From Acinetobacter sp. WC-141 (lineage in GTDB: Bacteria > Pseudomonadota > Gammaproteobacteria > Pseudomonadales > Moraxellaceae): a stretch of DNA of 64,000 nt. The notes below the pieces were generated by a model. It did no database searches and was not told where the DNA came from. It worked only from the letters and a program-made list of their open reading frames with translations. The stretch spans positions 124,001 through 188,000 of the forward strand of contig NZ_AMSS01000043.1 of NCBI RefSeq assembly GCF_000313935.1, in the 5' to 3' direction. The translations under genes were made by a program, and so were the position numbers. Numbering within the stretch: position 1 is the stretch's first letter; the number at the start of each line of letters is the position of its first letter. Of this stretch, positions 40,216 through 47,774 are shown piece by piece.

Positions 40216-41676
40216 ATGAGCGAAACACATGCTCCTGAAAAACTCCAGCGTAAGCTTGGGGCTCGTCATCTGAATATGATCGCCATTGGTGGTTCCATTG
40301 GTACAGGCCTCTTCCTTGCTTCTGGATCAACCATTGCAAATGCTGGCCCAGGTGGAGCGCTGCTCGCCTACTCTCTCATTGGTATTATGATTTATTTCTT
40401 AATGACCAGCTTAGGTGAGCTTGCAACCCACACTCCAACTTCTGGTGCTTTTTTTACATACGGCAGTCGTTATGTCGAAGAGGGCTTTGGTTTCGCTCTA
40501 GGCTGGAACTACTGGTATAACTGGGCAATTACGGTTGCATTCGAACTTGTTGCAGTTCAGTTTATTATGAAGTTCTGGTTCCCTGATATTCCAGGTTTCT
40601 ATTGGAGTGCCCTGTTCCTCATCGTAATTTTTGCAATCAATGCCATGACCGTAAAAGGATTCGGCGAAAGCGAATTCTGGTTCTCAATGGTAAAAGTGAT
40701 CGCCATTGTTGCCTTTATTATCATTGGCTTAGCCATGATCATCAAGATTATGCTAACTCCAGGTGTCGCAGCTTTTGGAAACTGGACCTATAAAGATGCA
40801 CCTTTTGTAGGTGGTTTACAGGCGATGATCGGTGTAGCAATGATTGCCGGATTCTCTTTCCAAGGGACTGAAATGGTGGGAGTTGCTGCTGGTGAATCTA
40901 AAGATCCAAAGAAAACGATTCCACTTGCAATCAAACAGATTTTCTGGCGAATCTTATTATTTTATATCTTATGTATTTTCATTATCGGCACTCTGATTGC
41001 CTATGATGACCCAAACTTACTACAAGCTGCCACCACTGAAAATATCGCGCTTTCTCCTTTTACATTGCTCTATGAGAGAGTTGGCTTTGCTTTTGCAGCT
41101 GGTTTAATGAATGCTGTCATTCTTACTGCGATTTTGTCAGCAGGTAACTCAGGCATGTATTCATCAACTCGTATGTTATTTAAAATGGCTCAAGAAGGCC
41201 GTGCACCAAAGTGGTTTGCAAAACTTGATGGTCGTGGCGTTCCGATGAATGCACTATACGCCACAACATTTATCGCTGCATTTTGTTTCTTGACAACGTT
41301 TATTGGTGAAAAACAAGTCTTTAACTGGCTACTTAATATGTCAGGGATGTGTGGTTTCATTGTCTGGTTGGGCATTGCGATTTCACACTATCGTTTCCGT
41401 AAAGGCTATATTGCTCAAGGGTATAAATTAGAAGATTTAGCTTACCGTGCCAAATTTTTCCCATTTGCCCCTTGGTTTGCCTTTATTCTCTGTTCAATCA
41501 TCATCTTAGGGCAGAACTATCAAGCCATTTTAGGTGGAAAAATTGACTGGTTAGGCCTACTTTCAACTTATATTAGTTTGCCATTATTCTTAATTATTTG
41601 GTTAGGCTATAAGTGGAAAAATAAAACTAAACTGATCGCTTACGATCAAATGAATGTGAAGCCAGAGCAAGATTAA
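40216..41676 (+). CDS. Amino acid permease of the APC family
   Basis: A 486-residue, 12-span transporter of the amino acid transporter (AAT) branch. The N-terminal RKLGARHLNMIAIGGSIGTGLFLASGS is characteristic of LysP/AroP/GabP-like permeases. GFSFQGTEMVGVAAGESKDPKKTIP is the conserved loop after TM6. The LysP-like pattern suggests a basic amino acid, but the substrate is not decided by sequence. AGGAA precedes the ATG. Confidence 0.92.
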   Translation: MSETHAPEKLQRKLGARHLNMIAIGGSIGTGLFLASGSTIANAGPGGALLAYSLIGIMIYFLMTSLGELATHTPTSGAFFTYGSRYVEEGFGFALGWNYWYNWAITVAFELVAVQFIMKFWFPDIPGFYWSALFLIVIFAINAMTVKGFGESEFWFSMVKVIAIVAFIIIGLAMIIKIMLTPGVAAFGNWTYKDAPFVGGLQAMIGVAMIAGFSFQGTEMVGVAAGESKDPKKTIPLAIKQIFWRILLFYILCIFIIGTLIAYDDPNLLQAATTENIALSPFTLLYERVGFAFAAGLMNAVILTAILSAGNSGMYSSTRMLFKMAQEGRAPKWFAKLDGRGVPMNALYATTFIAAFCFLTTFIGEKQVFNWLLNMSGMCGFIVWLGIAISHYRFRKGYIAQGYKLEDLAYRAKFFPFAPWFAFILCSIIILGQNYQAILGGKIDWLGLLSTYISLPLFLIIWLGYKWKNKTKLIAYDQMNVKPEQD

Positions 41677-41693
41677 AATCGGTAATTAAAAGT

Positions 41694-41725
41694 AAACCAA
41701 AGATCAAAAGCTTGATCTTTGGTTT
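41694..41725. repeat. 14-bp perfect inverted repeat after the APC permease
   Basis: AAACCAAAGATCAA pairs with TTGATCTTTGGTTT around an AAGC loop. It lacks a U-tract on the plus strand. Its right arm also contains the putative -35 box of the rtcB leader. Confidence 0.8.
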
Positions 41726-41739
41726 AAAAAGCGTAAAAT
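41712..41739 (+). promoter_or_regulatory. Putative sigma70 promoter of the rtcB leader
   Basis: TTGATC and TAAAAT are separated by 16 bases. Transcription would start near 41746, just beyond the left arm of the next hairpin. That hairpin could then terminate only upstream transcripts. Confidence 0.45.
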
Positions 41740-41767
41740 GCCGTTCAGATTTTCAACGGCGCTTTTT
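41726..41767 (+). terminator. Intrinsic terminator of the APC permease gene
   Basis: GCCGTT/AACGGC arms at 41740-41760 are followed by GCTTTTT. The upstream AAAAAGCG can extend pairing with CGCTTTTT. Confidence 0.65.
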
Positions 41768-41782
41768 AATAAGGAGGACATC

Positions 41783-41812
41783 ATGCCAACACTACAAGGT
41801 AAAACAGATTAA
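41783..41812 (+). CDS. Putative nine-residue leader peptide of rtcB
   Basis: The frame MPTLQGKTD has a near-perfect Shine-Dalgarno (AAGGAGG at 41771-41777) five bases before its ATG, far better than that of rtcB itself. It ends at a UAA 24 bases before the first arm of the leader hairpins. After the UAA the same frame stays open for 23 more codons, to 41884. Translation here would be suited to controlling the hairpins. Expression is unproven, and it might instead be a remnant of a longer gene. Confidence 0.5.
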   Translation: MPTLQGKTD

Positions 41813-41817
41813 ATAAT

Positions 41818-41835
41818 TTGGCACGATGTCAGCTC
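41818..41835 (+). promoter_or_regulatory. Sigma54-like element in the rtcB leader (alternative promoter)
   Basis: TGGCACG (exact -24 consensus) is followed at GG-N10-GC spacing by CAGCT, a poorer -12 match. E. coli rtcBA depends on sigma54 and RtcR, so it deserves mention. No rtcR is in the window. Confidence 0.4.
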
Positions 41836-41836
41836 A

Positions 41837-41909
41837 CGGACAAGTGTACAAATTCACTTCACTTGTCCGAATGCTCAAATTTAAGACCTAGCATTCGCTA
41901 GGTTTTTTT
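41837..41909 (+). promoter_or_regulatory. Attenuator-like leader structure of rtcB
   Basis: Segment 1 (41837-41846, CGGACAAGTG) pairs perfectly with segment 2 (41860-41869). CGAATGCT (41868-41875) pairs perfectly with AGCATTCG (41890-41897), an antiterminator. ACCTAGC (41886-41892) pairs with GCTAGGT (41897-41903) and is followed by a run of T to 41909, an intrinsic terminator. The last two pairings exclude each other, and the first competes with the second for two bases. CGGACAA also recurs at 41919-41925, just before the rtcB ribosome site. Confidence 0.65.
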
Positions 41910-41941
41910 ATGCCTGCACGGACAAAAATAAGAGAAAAATT

Positions 41942-43147
41942 ATGGGCATACAAAAAATATTAAACGAGGAAGCACTTTACGGTGTTCCCGTTAAAATTTT
42001 CACTCAAGATATAGACAGTGAAAGTATCGAACAACTCAAGAAAATGGCTCAACTGCAATTTATCTATTCACATATTGCTGTTATGCCAGATGTTCACGTA
42101 GGAAAAGGCGCGACTGTAGGCAGTGTTATTCCAACTAAACATGCCATTATTCCTTCTGCTGTAGGTGTAGATATTGGCTGTGGAATGAATGCAATTCGCT
42201 TAAGCCTAAAGGCCTCACAATTGCCTGATAACTTAAGTCGTTTACGTGATGCAATCGAACGCAAAGTGCCAGTCGGATTTGCTTTGCATAAACAAGTTAA
42301 AGCAAAGGCATCTAACATTATTCCGCTTGAAAAACGCTTAGAGCCCATTATCAAAAAGCATTCTGGACTTGTTCGAATGCTTCGACAATTTGATGCAACA
42401 TGGCAAAAACAACTTGGTACTTTAGGTGGTGGTAATCACTTTATAGAATTATGTATTGATGAAAATCAAGACGTATGGGTGATGCTACATTCAGGTAGCA
42501 GAGGTCTGGGTAACGTTATTGGTACTTATTTTATTGAGTTAGCCAAGAAAGAAGCTCAACATCGCTTTGGTCATGTGCCTGATAAAGATTTAAGTTATTT
42601 TGCTGAAGGCTCAAACAGCTTTGATGATTATGTAGAAGCTGTAGAGTGGGCCCAAGAATATGCTTTTGAAAATCGCAAAGAAATGATGCGTTTAATTTTA
42701 GAAGCTATTCGTCCACTTCTACCCTCTTTTCAAATGACCAAAGAGGCTATTAATTGTCATCATAATTATGTAAGCCGTGAAACACATTTCGGTGAAAGTT
42801 TATTGATTACCCGAAAAGGTGCAATTCGAGCAGGCTTAGATGAATTAGGGATTATTCCAGGTTCAATGGGAGCGCGCTCTTATATCGTCAGAGGTAAAGC
42901 AAACCCTGAGTCATTTTGTTCCTGTTCTCATGGAGCAGGTCGCAAGATGAGTCGAAGCAAGGCAAAAACTCTTTTTAACCAGCAAGATTTAATCGCACAA
43001 ACCCAAGGTATTGAATGCCGTAAAGACAGTGGCGTTGTCGATGAAATCCCTAGTGCTTATAAAGATATTGATGATGTCATGGCAAATCAGGCTGACCTCA
43101 TTGAAGTTGTTCACACACTTAAACAAGTTTTATGTATTAAAGGTTAA
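41942..43147 (+). CDS. rtcB: RtcB, tRNA-splicing/RNA-repair ligase
   Basis: A 401-residue GTP-dependent ligase joining 2',3'-cyclic phosphate (or 3'-phosphate) to 5'-OH RNA ends. Manganese and GTP-site motifs are complete: MPDVHVGKGATVGSVIP, GVDIGCGMNAIR, LGTLGGGNHFIELC, HSGSRGLGN, INCHHNYVSRE, IIPGSMGARSYIVRG and CSHGAGR, with the guanylated histidine in the last (about 336). It is close to E. coli RtcB in length and sequence. No rtcA, rtcR or prfH is seen beside it. It may repair tRNAs or rRNA cut by toxins or stress. Confidence 0.97.
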   Translation: MGIQKILNEEALYGVPVKIFTQDIDSESIEQLKKMAQLQFIYSHIAVMPDVHVGKGATVGSVIPTKHAIIPSAVGVDIGCGMNAIRLSLKASQLPDNLSRLRDAIERKVPVGFALHKQVKAKASNIIPLEKRLEPIIKKHSGLVRMLRQFDATWQKQLGTLGGGNHFIELCIDENQDVWVMLHSGSRGLGNVIGTYFIELAKKEAQHRFGHVPDKDLSYFAEGSNSFDDYVEAVEWAQEYAFENRKEMMRLILEAIRPLLPSFQMTKEAINCHHNYVSRETHFGESLLITRKGAIRAGLDELGIIPGSMGARSYIVRGKANPESFCSCSHGAGRKMSRSKAKTLFNQQDLIAQTQGIECRKDSGVVDEIPSAYKDIDDVMANQADLIEVVHTLKQVLCIKG

Positions 43148-43150
43148 AAC

Positions 43151-43309
43151 ATGAAAATTAAAGAAATGTCAAAAATCAAAGTCCGTAATCAAGTGGCTCT
43201 ATCTCCTTTACTTCACAAAGGTGGAATGCATGAAACAGAGAAACCTCGTGCTCAACATCGTAGAGATAGACAAGATGCTAAACAGCAATTGAGAAAAGGT
43301 GTTTGGTAA
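43151..43309 (+). CDS. Basic 52-residue microprotein downstream of rtcB
   Basis: Its ATG lies three bases after the rtcB stop, with AAAGG of the last rtcB codons at Shine-Dalgarno distance, so it is probably translated together with rtcB. The sequence is strongly basic, with ALSPLLHKGGMHETEK in the middle, then a run rich in Arg, Gln and Lys (QHRRDRQDAKQQLRKGVW). No membrane segment. I do not recognise a characterised family. The charge suggests RNA or ribosome binding. Confidence 0.65.
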   Translation: MKIKEMSKIKVRNQVALSPLLHKGGMHETEKPRAQHRRDRQDAKQQLRKGVW

Positions 43310-43357
43310 ATAATTTAGACCAAGATTGAAAGTAATTATTATTAAGGGGAGATAGAA

Positions 43358-43501
43358 ATGACTAAGTACTTTAAAAATCGCAATAAAAAAAGCGACTCTA
43401 ACGAGTCGCTTTTTTACTGTTCAAGAACTCAAATTATTGAGCTGCTGCAGGAGCTGCCGCTTCTTGACCAGGTTGAACAACTACAGTACGGCTACCAGTG
43501 A
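43358..43501 (+). CDS. Possible 47-residue ORF antisense to the ompA 3' end
   Basis: An ATG at 43358 has AAGGGGAG at good distance and starts a 47-codon frame. It begins [11 protein letters not shown] and runs through the ompA terminator into the antisense of the ompA coding region. The N-terminal part is outside ompA. The ribosome site is the only positive evidence, and the terminator hairpin inside it argues against full-length expression on the plus strand. Confidence 0.25.
   Translation: MTKYFKNRNKKSDSNESLFYCSRTQIIELLQELPLLDQVEQLQYGYQ
43385..43415. terminator. Intrinsic terminator of ompA (bidirectional)
   Basis: AGCGACTC/GAGTCGCT arms around TAAC have A6 and T6 flanks. It serves ompA from the right and probably the rtcB unit from the left. 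Confidence 0.88.
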
Positions 43502-44477
43502 TTGTCGCGAATACACGACGGTTCATAGCACGACCTTCTTTAGTTTTGTTGTCAGCAATCGGTTGGTCCCAAGCGAAACCTTGAGTAGACAAACGAGATG
43601 CATCAACATTGTATTCGTTTACAAGAGCTGATTTAACAGAGTTAGCACGAGCTAAAGATAAACGTTCGTTTAACTTACGCGGACCAGTGTTATCTGTGTG
43701 ACCTTCGATACGTGCAGTAGCGTTAGGGTATTCAGTTAACTTCTCAGCAACTTTAGCGATTTCTGGCTTGTATTGGTCTTTGATGTTTGATTTGTTAGTA
43801 TCAAAGAACACACGAAGTTCCATGTTAAGGTCTTCAGTTAGCTCTTGTGGTTGTGGAGCAACTGGAGTTGGTTCAACTGGAGCAACTTCTACTACAGGAG
43901 CAGCAGGCTTCAAGTGACCACCAAGAACTACGTTTAAACCAGCAAGAGCTGTATAACGCCAGTATTTTTCATCAAAGTCATAAGTACCACGAGCTTCAGT
44001 ACGAAGTGACAATGCATCATTCAAACGATAGAAAGCACCTACACCAGCATTACCGATTGTATCTTTCTTGTCTTCATAGATACCATCAAACTCAGTTTTA
44101 GTTTGACCAGCACCTAATAATACGTACGGCTTAAATTTGCTGTCGTAGTTCTTAGTAATCAAATCTGAAGTTGCGTAGAAGTTACCAGCAACAGTTTTTT
44201 GTTTATATTCAGCACCAGCTACGCCAGTACCATCAAGATCACCTTTAACTTGGTTATATTCAGCTTCGAAACCTAACCAAGGAGTTAATTCAACACCTAG
44301 TGCAGCACCAACGAATAAATCATCTTGTAATTCAGCATGACTTGTTAATTTATCGTTGTTGTGGTCACTATCCTGCCAAGTATAACCTACCAATAAAGGG
44401 GTAACAGTTACGCCAGCATTAGCAGCAGCTAAAGGTGCAGCGACAAGCATAGCAAGTGCAATACGACTCAATTTCAT
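43434..44477 (-). CDS. ompA: OmpA, major outer-membrane protein
   Basis: 347 residues from the ATG at 44477, which has GGAGGA upstream. Eleven residues further upstream in frame are not part of the known signal peptide. Signal sequence ends AAANA. Next come an eight-strand barrel (about 22-190, [19 protein letters not shown] at its start), a Pro/Val-rich linker ([21 protein letters not shown]) and a peptidoglycan-binding OmpA domain with [10 protein letters not shown], the diaminopimelate site and NERLSLARA. The Ala/Pro-rich tail is the Acinetobacter form. Barrel loops differ from the A. baumannii reference form I know. Confidence 0.97.
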   Translation of the reverse strand: MKLSRIALAMLVAAPLAAANAGVTVTPLLVGYTWQDSDHNNDKLTSHAELQDDLFVGAALGVELTPWLGFEAEYNQVKGDLDGTGVAGAEYKQKTVAGNFYATSDLITKNYDSKFKPYVLLGAGQTKTEFDGIYEDKKDTIGNAGVGAFYRLNDALSLRTEARGTYDFDEKYWRYTALAGLNVVLGGHLKPAAPVVEVAPVEPTPVAPQPQELTEDLNMELRVFFDTNKSNIKDQYKPEIAKVAEKLTEYPNATARIEGHTDNTGPRKLNERLSLARANSVKSALVNEYNVDASRLSTQGFAWDQPIADNKTKEGRAMNRRVFATITGSRTVVVQPGQEAAAPAAAQ

Positions 44478-44856
44478 GGATATCCTCCAGAGATAACAAT
44501 TGTTGTTCAAGCTCAGCCTAAATTTATTGGCCCCTGAGATATTTTTACCCCAGTATTATTTTTAAGCTATTCACATTTGAATCATACAAACACTTGATAG
44601 ACTTTCCAAGTGCTTGATAATTTTAATCAAGTAAATTATTGACAAAATTACTTACAATTTCCGTTGTAATTCGGTAATTTTTTACTCAACTAGCAAATAT
44701 GAACAACTTCTTTGTTTCGCTTAGGGTGATTTTACCAGTATTCTAGCGTCCTGATAACCTTTATTTAATTTTGTGTTTCCTCATTATAAAAAGCTATATA
44801 AATCATTGATAGAACGCATAAAATCAAAATATTTCTTTATATATTAAGGAATTTTA
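44478..44856. promoter_or_regulatory. Intergenic region ompA / pseudopilin gene
   Basis: A 379-bp AT-rich divergent spacer. It holds the ompA leader and promoter (see the box pair at 44581-44609) and, on the other side, the start region of the pseudopilin gene. No further gene is seen. Confidence 0.6.
44581..44609 (-). promoter_or_regulatory. Candidate ompA promoter
   Basis: On the minus strand TTGGAA and TATGAT are separated by 17 bases. Transcription would start near 44574, leaving a leader of about 97 bases before the ompA ATG, suitable for small-RNA control. Confidence 0.5.
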
Positions 44857-45372
44857 ATGTTTAAATCTCCCGGTTTCACACTAATGGAACTCACTATAAC
44901 GCTCGCAATTCTTATGATTATGTTCGCTATAGCTGTTCCTTTATACCACCAATTTATGGCTTCGGTAGAATTAAAAAACACGCCTCGACTACTCACAATT
45001 CATATACAAAAAGCCAAATACGACGCAATTCTACGACATAAGAATGTCGTACTTTGCCCAAGTGTTGACTTAACGCTGTGTAATAGTAATTGGGATACAA
45101 GCCTTATAAGCTTTGTAGACACAAATCATAATCTACAAAGAGAAAGCGACGAAGAAATATTAACCAATATTGAACTTAATCATCATTATGGTTCTTTGAA
45201 ATTTCAAAAATTCGGCAAAAAATTAAATAGTATCGTATTTCAGGGAGATACCGGACTTCCACGTGAGTCTAACGGCAGTTTTACTTATTGTTCTTATAAT
45301 CAGCTTAAAAATTTTAAATTAGTTCTTAGCAAAATGGGGCATGTACGCTTAGAAGAACTTCAAAATTGTTAG
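44857..45372 (+). CDS. Type IV pseudopilin of the GspH/FimT family
   Basis: A 171-residue prepilin-like protein. The start MFKSPGFTLMELTITLAILMIMFAIAVPLY contains the prepilin peptidase site G-FTLMEL (cleavage after Gly6, Glu at mature +5) and the hydrophobic N-helix. The C-terminus has cysteines (LCPSVDLTLC, CSYNQ, QNC) probably in disulfides. It lies apart from other minor pilin genes, so it is an orphan FimT-like subunit. Related FimT proteins bind DNA in natural transformation, but that is not shown here. Confidence 0.85.
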   Translation: MFKSPGFTLMELTITLAILMIMFAIAVPLYHQFMASVELKNTPRLLTIHIQKAKYDAILRHKNVVLCPSVDLTLCNSNWDTSLISFVDTNHNLQRESDEEILTNIELNHHYGSLKFQKFGKKLNSIVFQGDTGLPRESNGSFTYCSYNQLKNFKLVLSKMGHVRLEELQNC

Positions 45373-45480
45373 AACTCTACAGTCTAATACAGAATCCAAG
45401 CCATCCCCCATTTTGCAATATACTGCTTAAGTTTTAATGTTTTCTTAATTTGAGATAAAGAACAATCGGAGATTACAACA

Positions 45481-46656
45481 ATGACTGATATCGTAATTGT
45501 TAATGGTGCTCGTACTGCCATGGGTGGTTTTCAAGGATCACTATCAGGACTTACAGCGCCTGAATTAGGTGCTGTAACGATTAAAGAAGCAATCGAACGA
45601 GCAGGTTTACAACCTACTGATGTCGAAGAAGTCATTATGGGTTGTGTTCTTCCTGCTGGCTTAAAACAAGGTCCTGCTCGTCAAGCAATGCGCAAAGCTG
45701 GCTTACCTGACTCTACAGGTGCTGTGACGATTAATAAGCTTTGTGGCTCTGGCATGAAAGCCGTGATGCAAGCAACCGACATGATTAAAGCTGGTAGTGC
45801 TGAAATTGTTGTTGCCGGCGGCATGGAGTCCATGACAAATGCACCTTATGTTTTACCAAAAGCACGTGCTGGCTATCGTATGGGCCATGGTGAAATTAAA
45901 GATCACATGTTTCTTGATGGACTTGAAGATGCTGAAACTGGTCGTTTAATGGGTTCTTTTGCTCAAGATATGGCAAATACTCGTGGCTATACACGCGAGC
46001 AAATGGATGACTTTGCGATCCGCTCTTTGAAACGTGCTCAAACGGCAATTACCGAAGGTTATTTCAAAGACGAAATTGTCTCGGTTACCGTACCTAGTCG
46101 CAAAGGTGATGTTGTGGTTGATCAAGATGAACAACCTCTAAATGCAAAGATCGATAAAATTCCGTCACTTAAACCAGCTTTTGCAAAAGACGGAACGATA
46201 ACCGCAGCAAACGCAAGTTCTATTTCGGATGGTGCATCTGCATTAGTACTGACATCAAGTGAAGTTGCTGCTCAACGTGGTTTACAGCCACTTGCGAAAA
46301 TTATCGCAACAGCTTCAAACTCTCAGCATCCTTCAGAATTTACGATCGCTCCAGTTGGTGCTATTGAAAAAGTACTTAAAAAAGCGGGTTGGAATGCTCA
46401 AGATGTTGACCTCTGGGAGATTAACGAAGCTTTTGCCATGGTTACCATGTGCCCAATTGATGATTTCAAGCTTGATGCTGAGAAAGTTAATATCAATGGC
46501 GGTGCTTGTGCGCTAGGTCATCCAGTAGGGTCTACGGGTTCTCGTATTATTCTTACGCTTATTCATGCATTGAAACGTACTGGCGGTAAAAAAGGTATTG
46601 CAGCACTTTGTATTGGCGGTGGTGAAGCAACAGCTGTTGCAATTGAACTCATTTAA
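45481..46656 (+). CDS. Acetyl-CoA C-acetyltransferase (thiolase)
   Basis: A 391-residue thiolase. The acyl-accepting Cys88 is in INKLCGSGMKA, and the C-terminal part contains NGGACALGHPVGSTGSRI with the active-site His, and CIGGGEATA with Cys377. The length and motif set fit the biosynthetic/degradative acetoacetyl-CoA thiolase (AtoB/PhaA type). It is monocistronic, with a terminator after it, so the pathway is not given by neighbours. Confidence 0.93.
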   Translation: MTDIVIVNGARTAMGGFQGSLSGLTAPELGAVTIKEAIERAGLQPTDVEEVIMGCVLPAGLKQGPARQAMRKAGLPDSTGAVTINKLCGSGMKAVMQATDMIKAGSAEIVVAGGMESMTNAPYVLPKARAGYRMGHGEIKDHMFLDGLEDAETGRLMGSFAQDMANTRGYTREQMDDFAIRSLKRAQTAITEGYFKDEIVSVTVPSRKGDVVVDQDEQPLNAKIDKIPSLKPAFAKDGTITAANASSISDGASALVLTSSEVAAQRGLQPLAKIIATASNSQHPSEFTIAPVGAIEKVLKKAGWNAQDVDLWEINEAFAMVTMCPIDDFKLDAEKVNINGGACALGHPVGSTGSRIILTLIHALKRTGGKKGIAALCIGGGEATAVAIELI

Positions 46657-46673
46657 TTAAAATTAAGTATTTA

Positions 46674-46700
46674 AAAATCCCACTTCAGTGGGATTTTTTT
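46674..46700 (+). terminator. Intrinsic terminator of the thiolase gene
   Basis: AAAATCCCAC/GTGGGATTTT arms around TTCA, followed by T. Confidence 0.87.
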
Positions 46701-46786
46701 ATGAAAAAGCTACAAAAAATGACCCACAAAATCACTTTTAAGTTTTAACTTATTCTCTTAAACGAAAACAACAATGGACAATAACA

Positions 46787-47230
46787 ATGCAACTCAATCA
46801 CTACCTCAATTTCCAAGGTCAGGCAGAGCAAGCCTTTAATTTTTATAAATCAGTTTTTGGTGGCGAGTTCGCCATGTTGAGTCGCTATGGTGATATGCCA
46901 CCGTCAGAAGGTGTGACATTATCTGAAGCGAACAAAAATCTAGTTCTTCATGTTTCTCTACCCATTAATGAATACACTGTACTTATGGCATCAGATACAA
47001 ATGATCAGTTCTGTGCACCTAACAGTGTTTTTACCCAAGGCAATAATCACTACATCGCAATTAATCTTGAAAAGGACGAGCAAGAAAAAGCTAAACAGCT
47101 GTTTGATGCTCTATCTGTAAATGGTCAAATTGAAATGCCTCTAGAAAAAACATTCTGGGGAGCATTATACGGAGCGTTTACCGATCAATTTGGTATAAAG
47201 TGGATGGTCAACTGCCAACTTGATACATAA
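46787..47230 (+). CDS. PhnB-like VOC-fold protein
   Basis: A 147-residue protein of the glyoxalase/VOC superfamily, PhnB/3-demethylubiquinone-like group. The start LNFQGQAEQAFNFYKSVFGGEFAMLSRYGDMP and the end FWGALYGAFTDQFGIKWMVNC are typical. The catalytic function of these small proteins is mostly unknown. It is monocistronic. Confidence 0.88.
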   Translation: MQLNHYLNFQGQAEQAFNFYKSVFGGEFAMLSRYGDMPPSEGVTLSEANKNLVLHVSLPINEYTVLMASDTNDQFCAPNSVFTQGNNHYIAINLEKDEQEKAKQLFDALSVNGQIEMPLEKTFWGALYGAFTDQFGIKWMVNCQLDT

Positions 47231-47240
47231 TTTTCAATAT

Positions 47241-47270
47241 AAAAAATCCCGCAAATTGCGGGATTTTTTA
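47241..47270. terminator. Bidirectional intrinsic terminator
   Basis: AAAAAATCCCGC/GCGGGATTTTTT, separated by AAATT, lies between the convergent VOC and DUF934 genes. Confidence 0.88.
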
Positions 47271-47282
47271 TTTCAGGATTTA

Positions 47283-47774
47283 TTAAGCACCTGTTTGATA
47301 ACTCGCTTCTGGCACACCGGTTGAAGCTTGATACGGATTGGTAAAGTCTTGCAAACCTGCCGCAGCTTCTTGTACGTCTTTGCCTTCTTTTACGACAAAG
47401 CTATCAAAACCAGAACGCTTTAAGTAATTTAAAACATCCTTAAACACATCACCCGTTGCACGTAACTCACCTTGGAAACCTTGGCGGCGTAACAGTGCTG
47501 CAAATGAGTAGCCTCGACCATCACCAAAACCGGCAAACTCAATAAAAATTGAATCAAGTTCATTTAATGGAAAACTATGATCTTCAGGTGAATCATTTAC
47601 CGTCACATACAAAGCTTTTTTGCCTTGAACGTTAACTAATTGGTCAAGTTGAGCCGTTGTTACCACAACATCACCTTGAGGAACTACACCATCTTCAGCA
47701 ATGATTTGATAGGTATTATCTGCAATCGTGCCATCTTTATAAAGCACTGGTAGAGCTGTATTAAGCATATGCAC
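47283..47774 (-). CDS. DUF934 protein linked to sulfite reductase
   Basis: A 163-residue protein of the DUF934 family, which is nearly always encoded next to siroheme sulfite reductase in proteobacteria. Recognisable stretches are FIEFAGFGDGRGYSFAALLRRQGFQGELRATGDVFKDVL and GFDSFVV. Its start overlaps the end of the reductase gene by 14 bases, so the two are coupled. Role probably accessory to electron supply or assembly, but unproven. Confidence 0.88.
   Translation of the reverse strand: MHMLNTALPVLYKDGTIADNTYQIIAEDGVVPQGDVVVTTAQLDQLVNVQGKKALYVTVNDSPEDHSFPLNELDSIFIEFAGFGDGRGYSFAALLRRQGFQGELRATGDVFKDVLNYLKRSGFDSFVVKEGKDVQEAAAGLQDFTNPYQASTGVPEASYQTGA

Noticed and set aside
41694-41725. Intrinsic terminator call for the 14-bp palindrome after the APC permease
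   Set aside because: The stem is perfect but has no proper U-tract; the next hairpin (41740-41767) is the better terminator, so it is listed only as a repeat.
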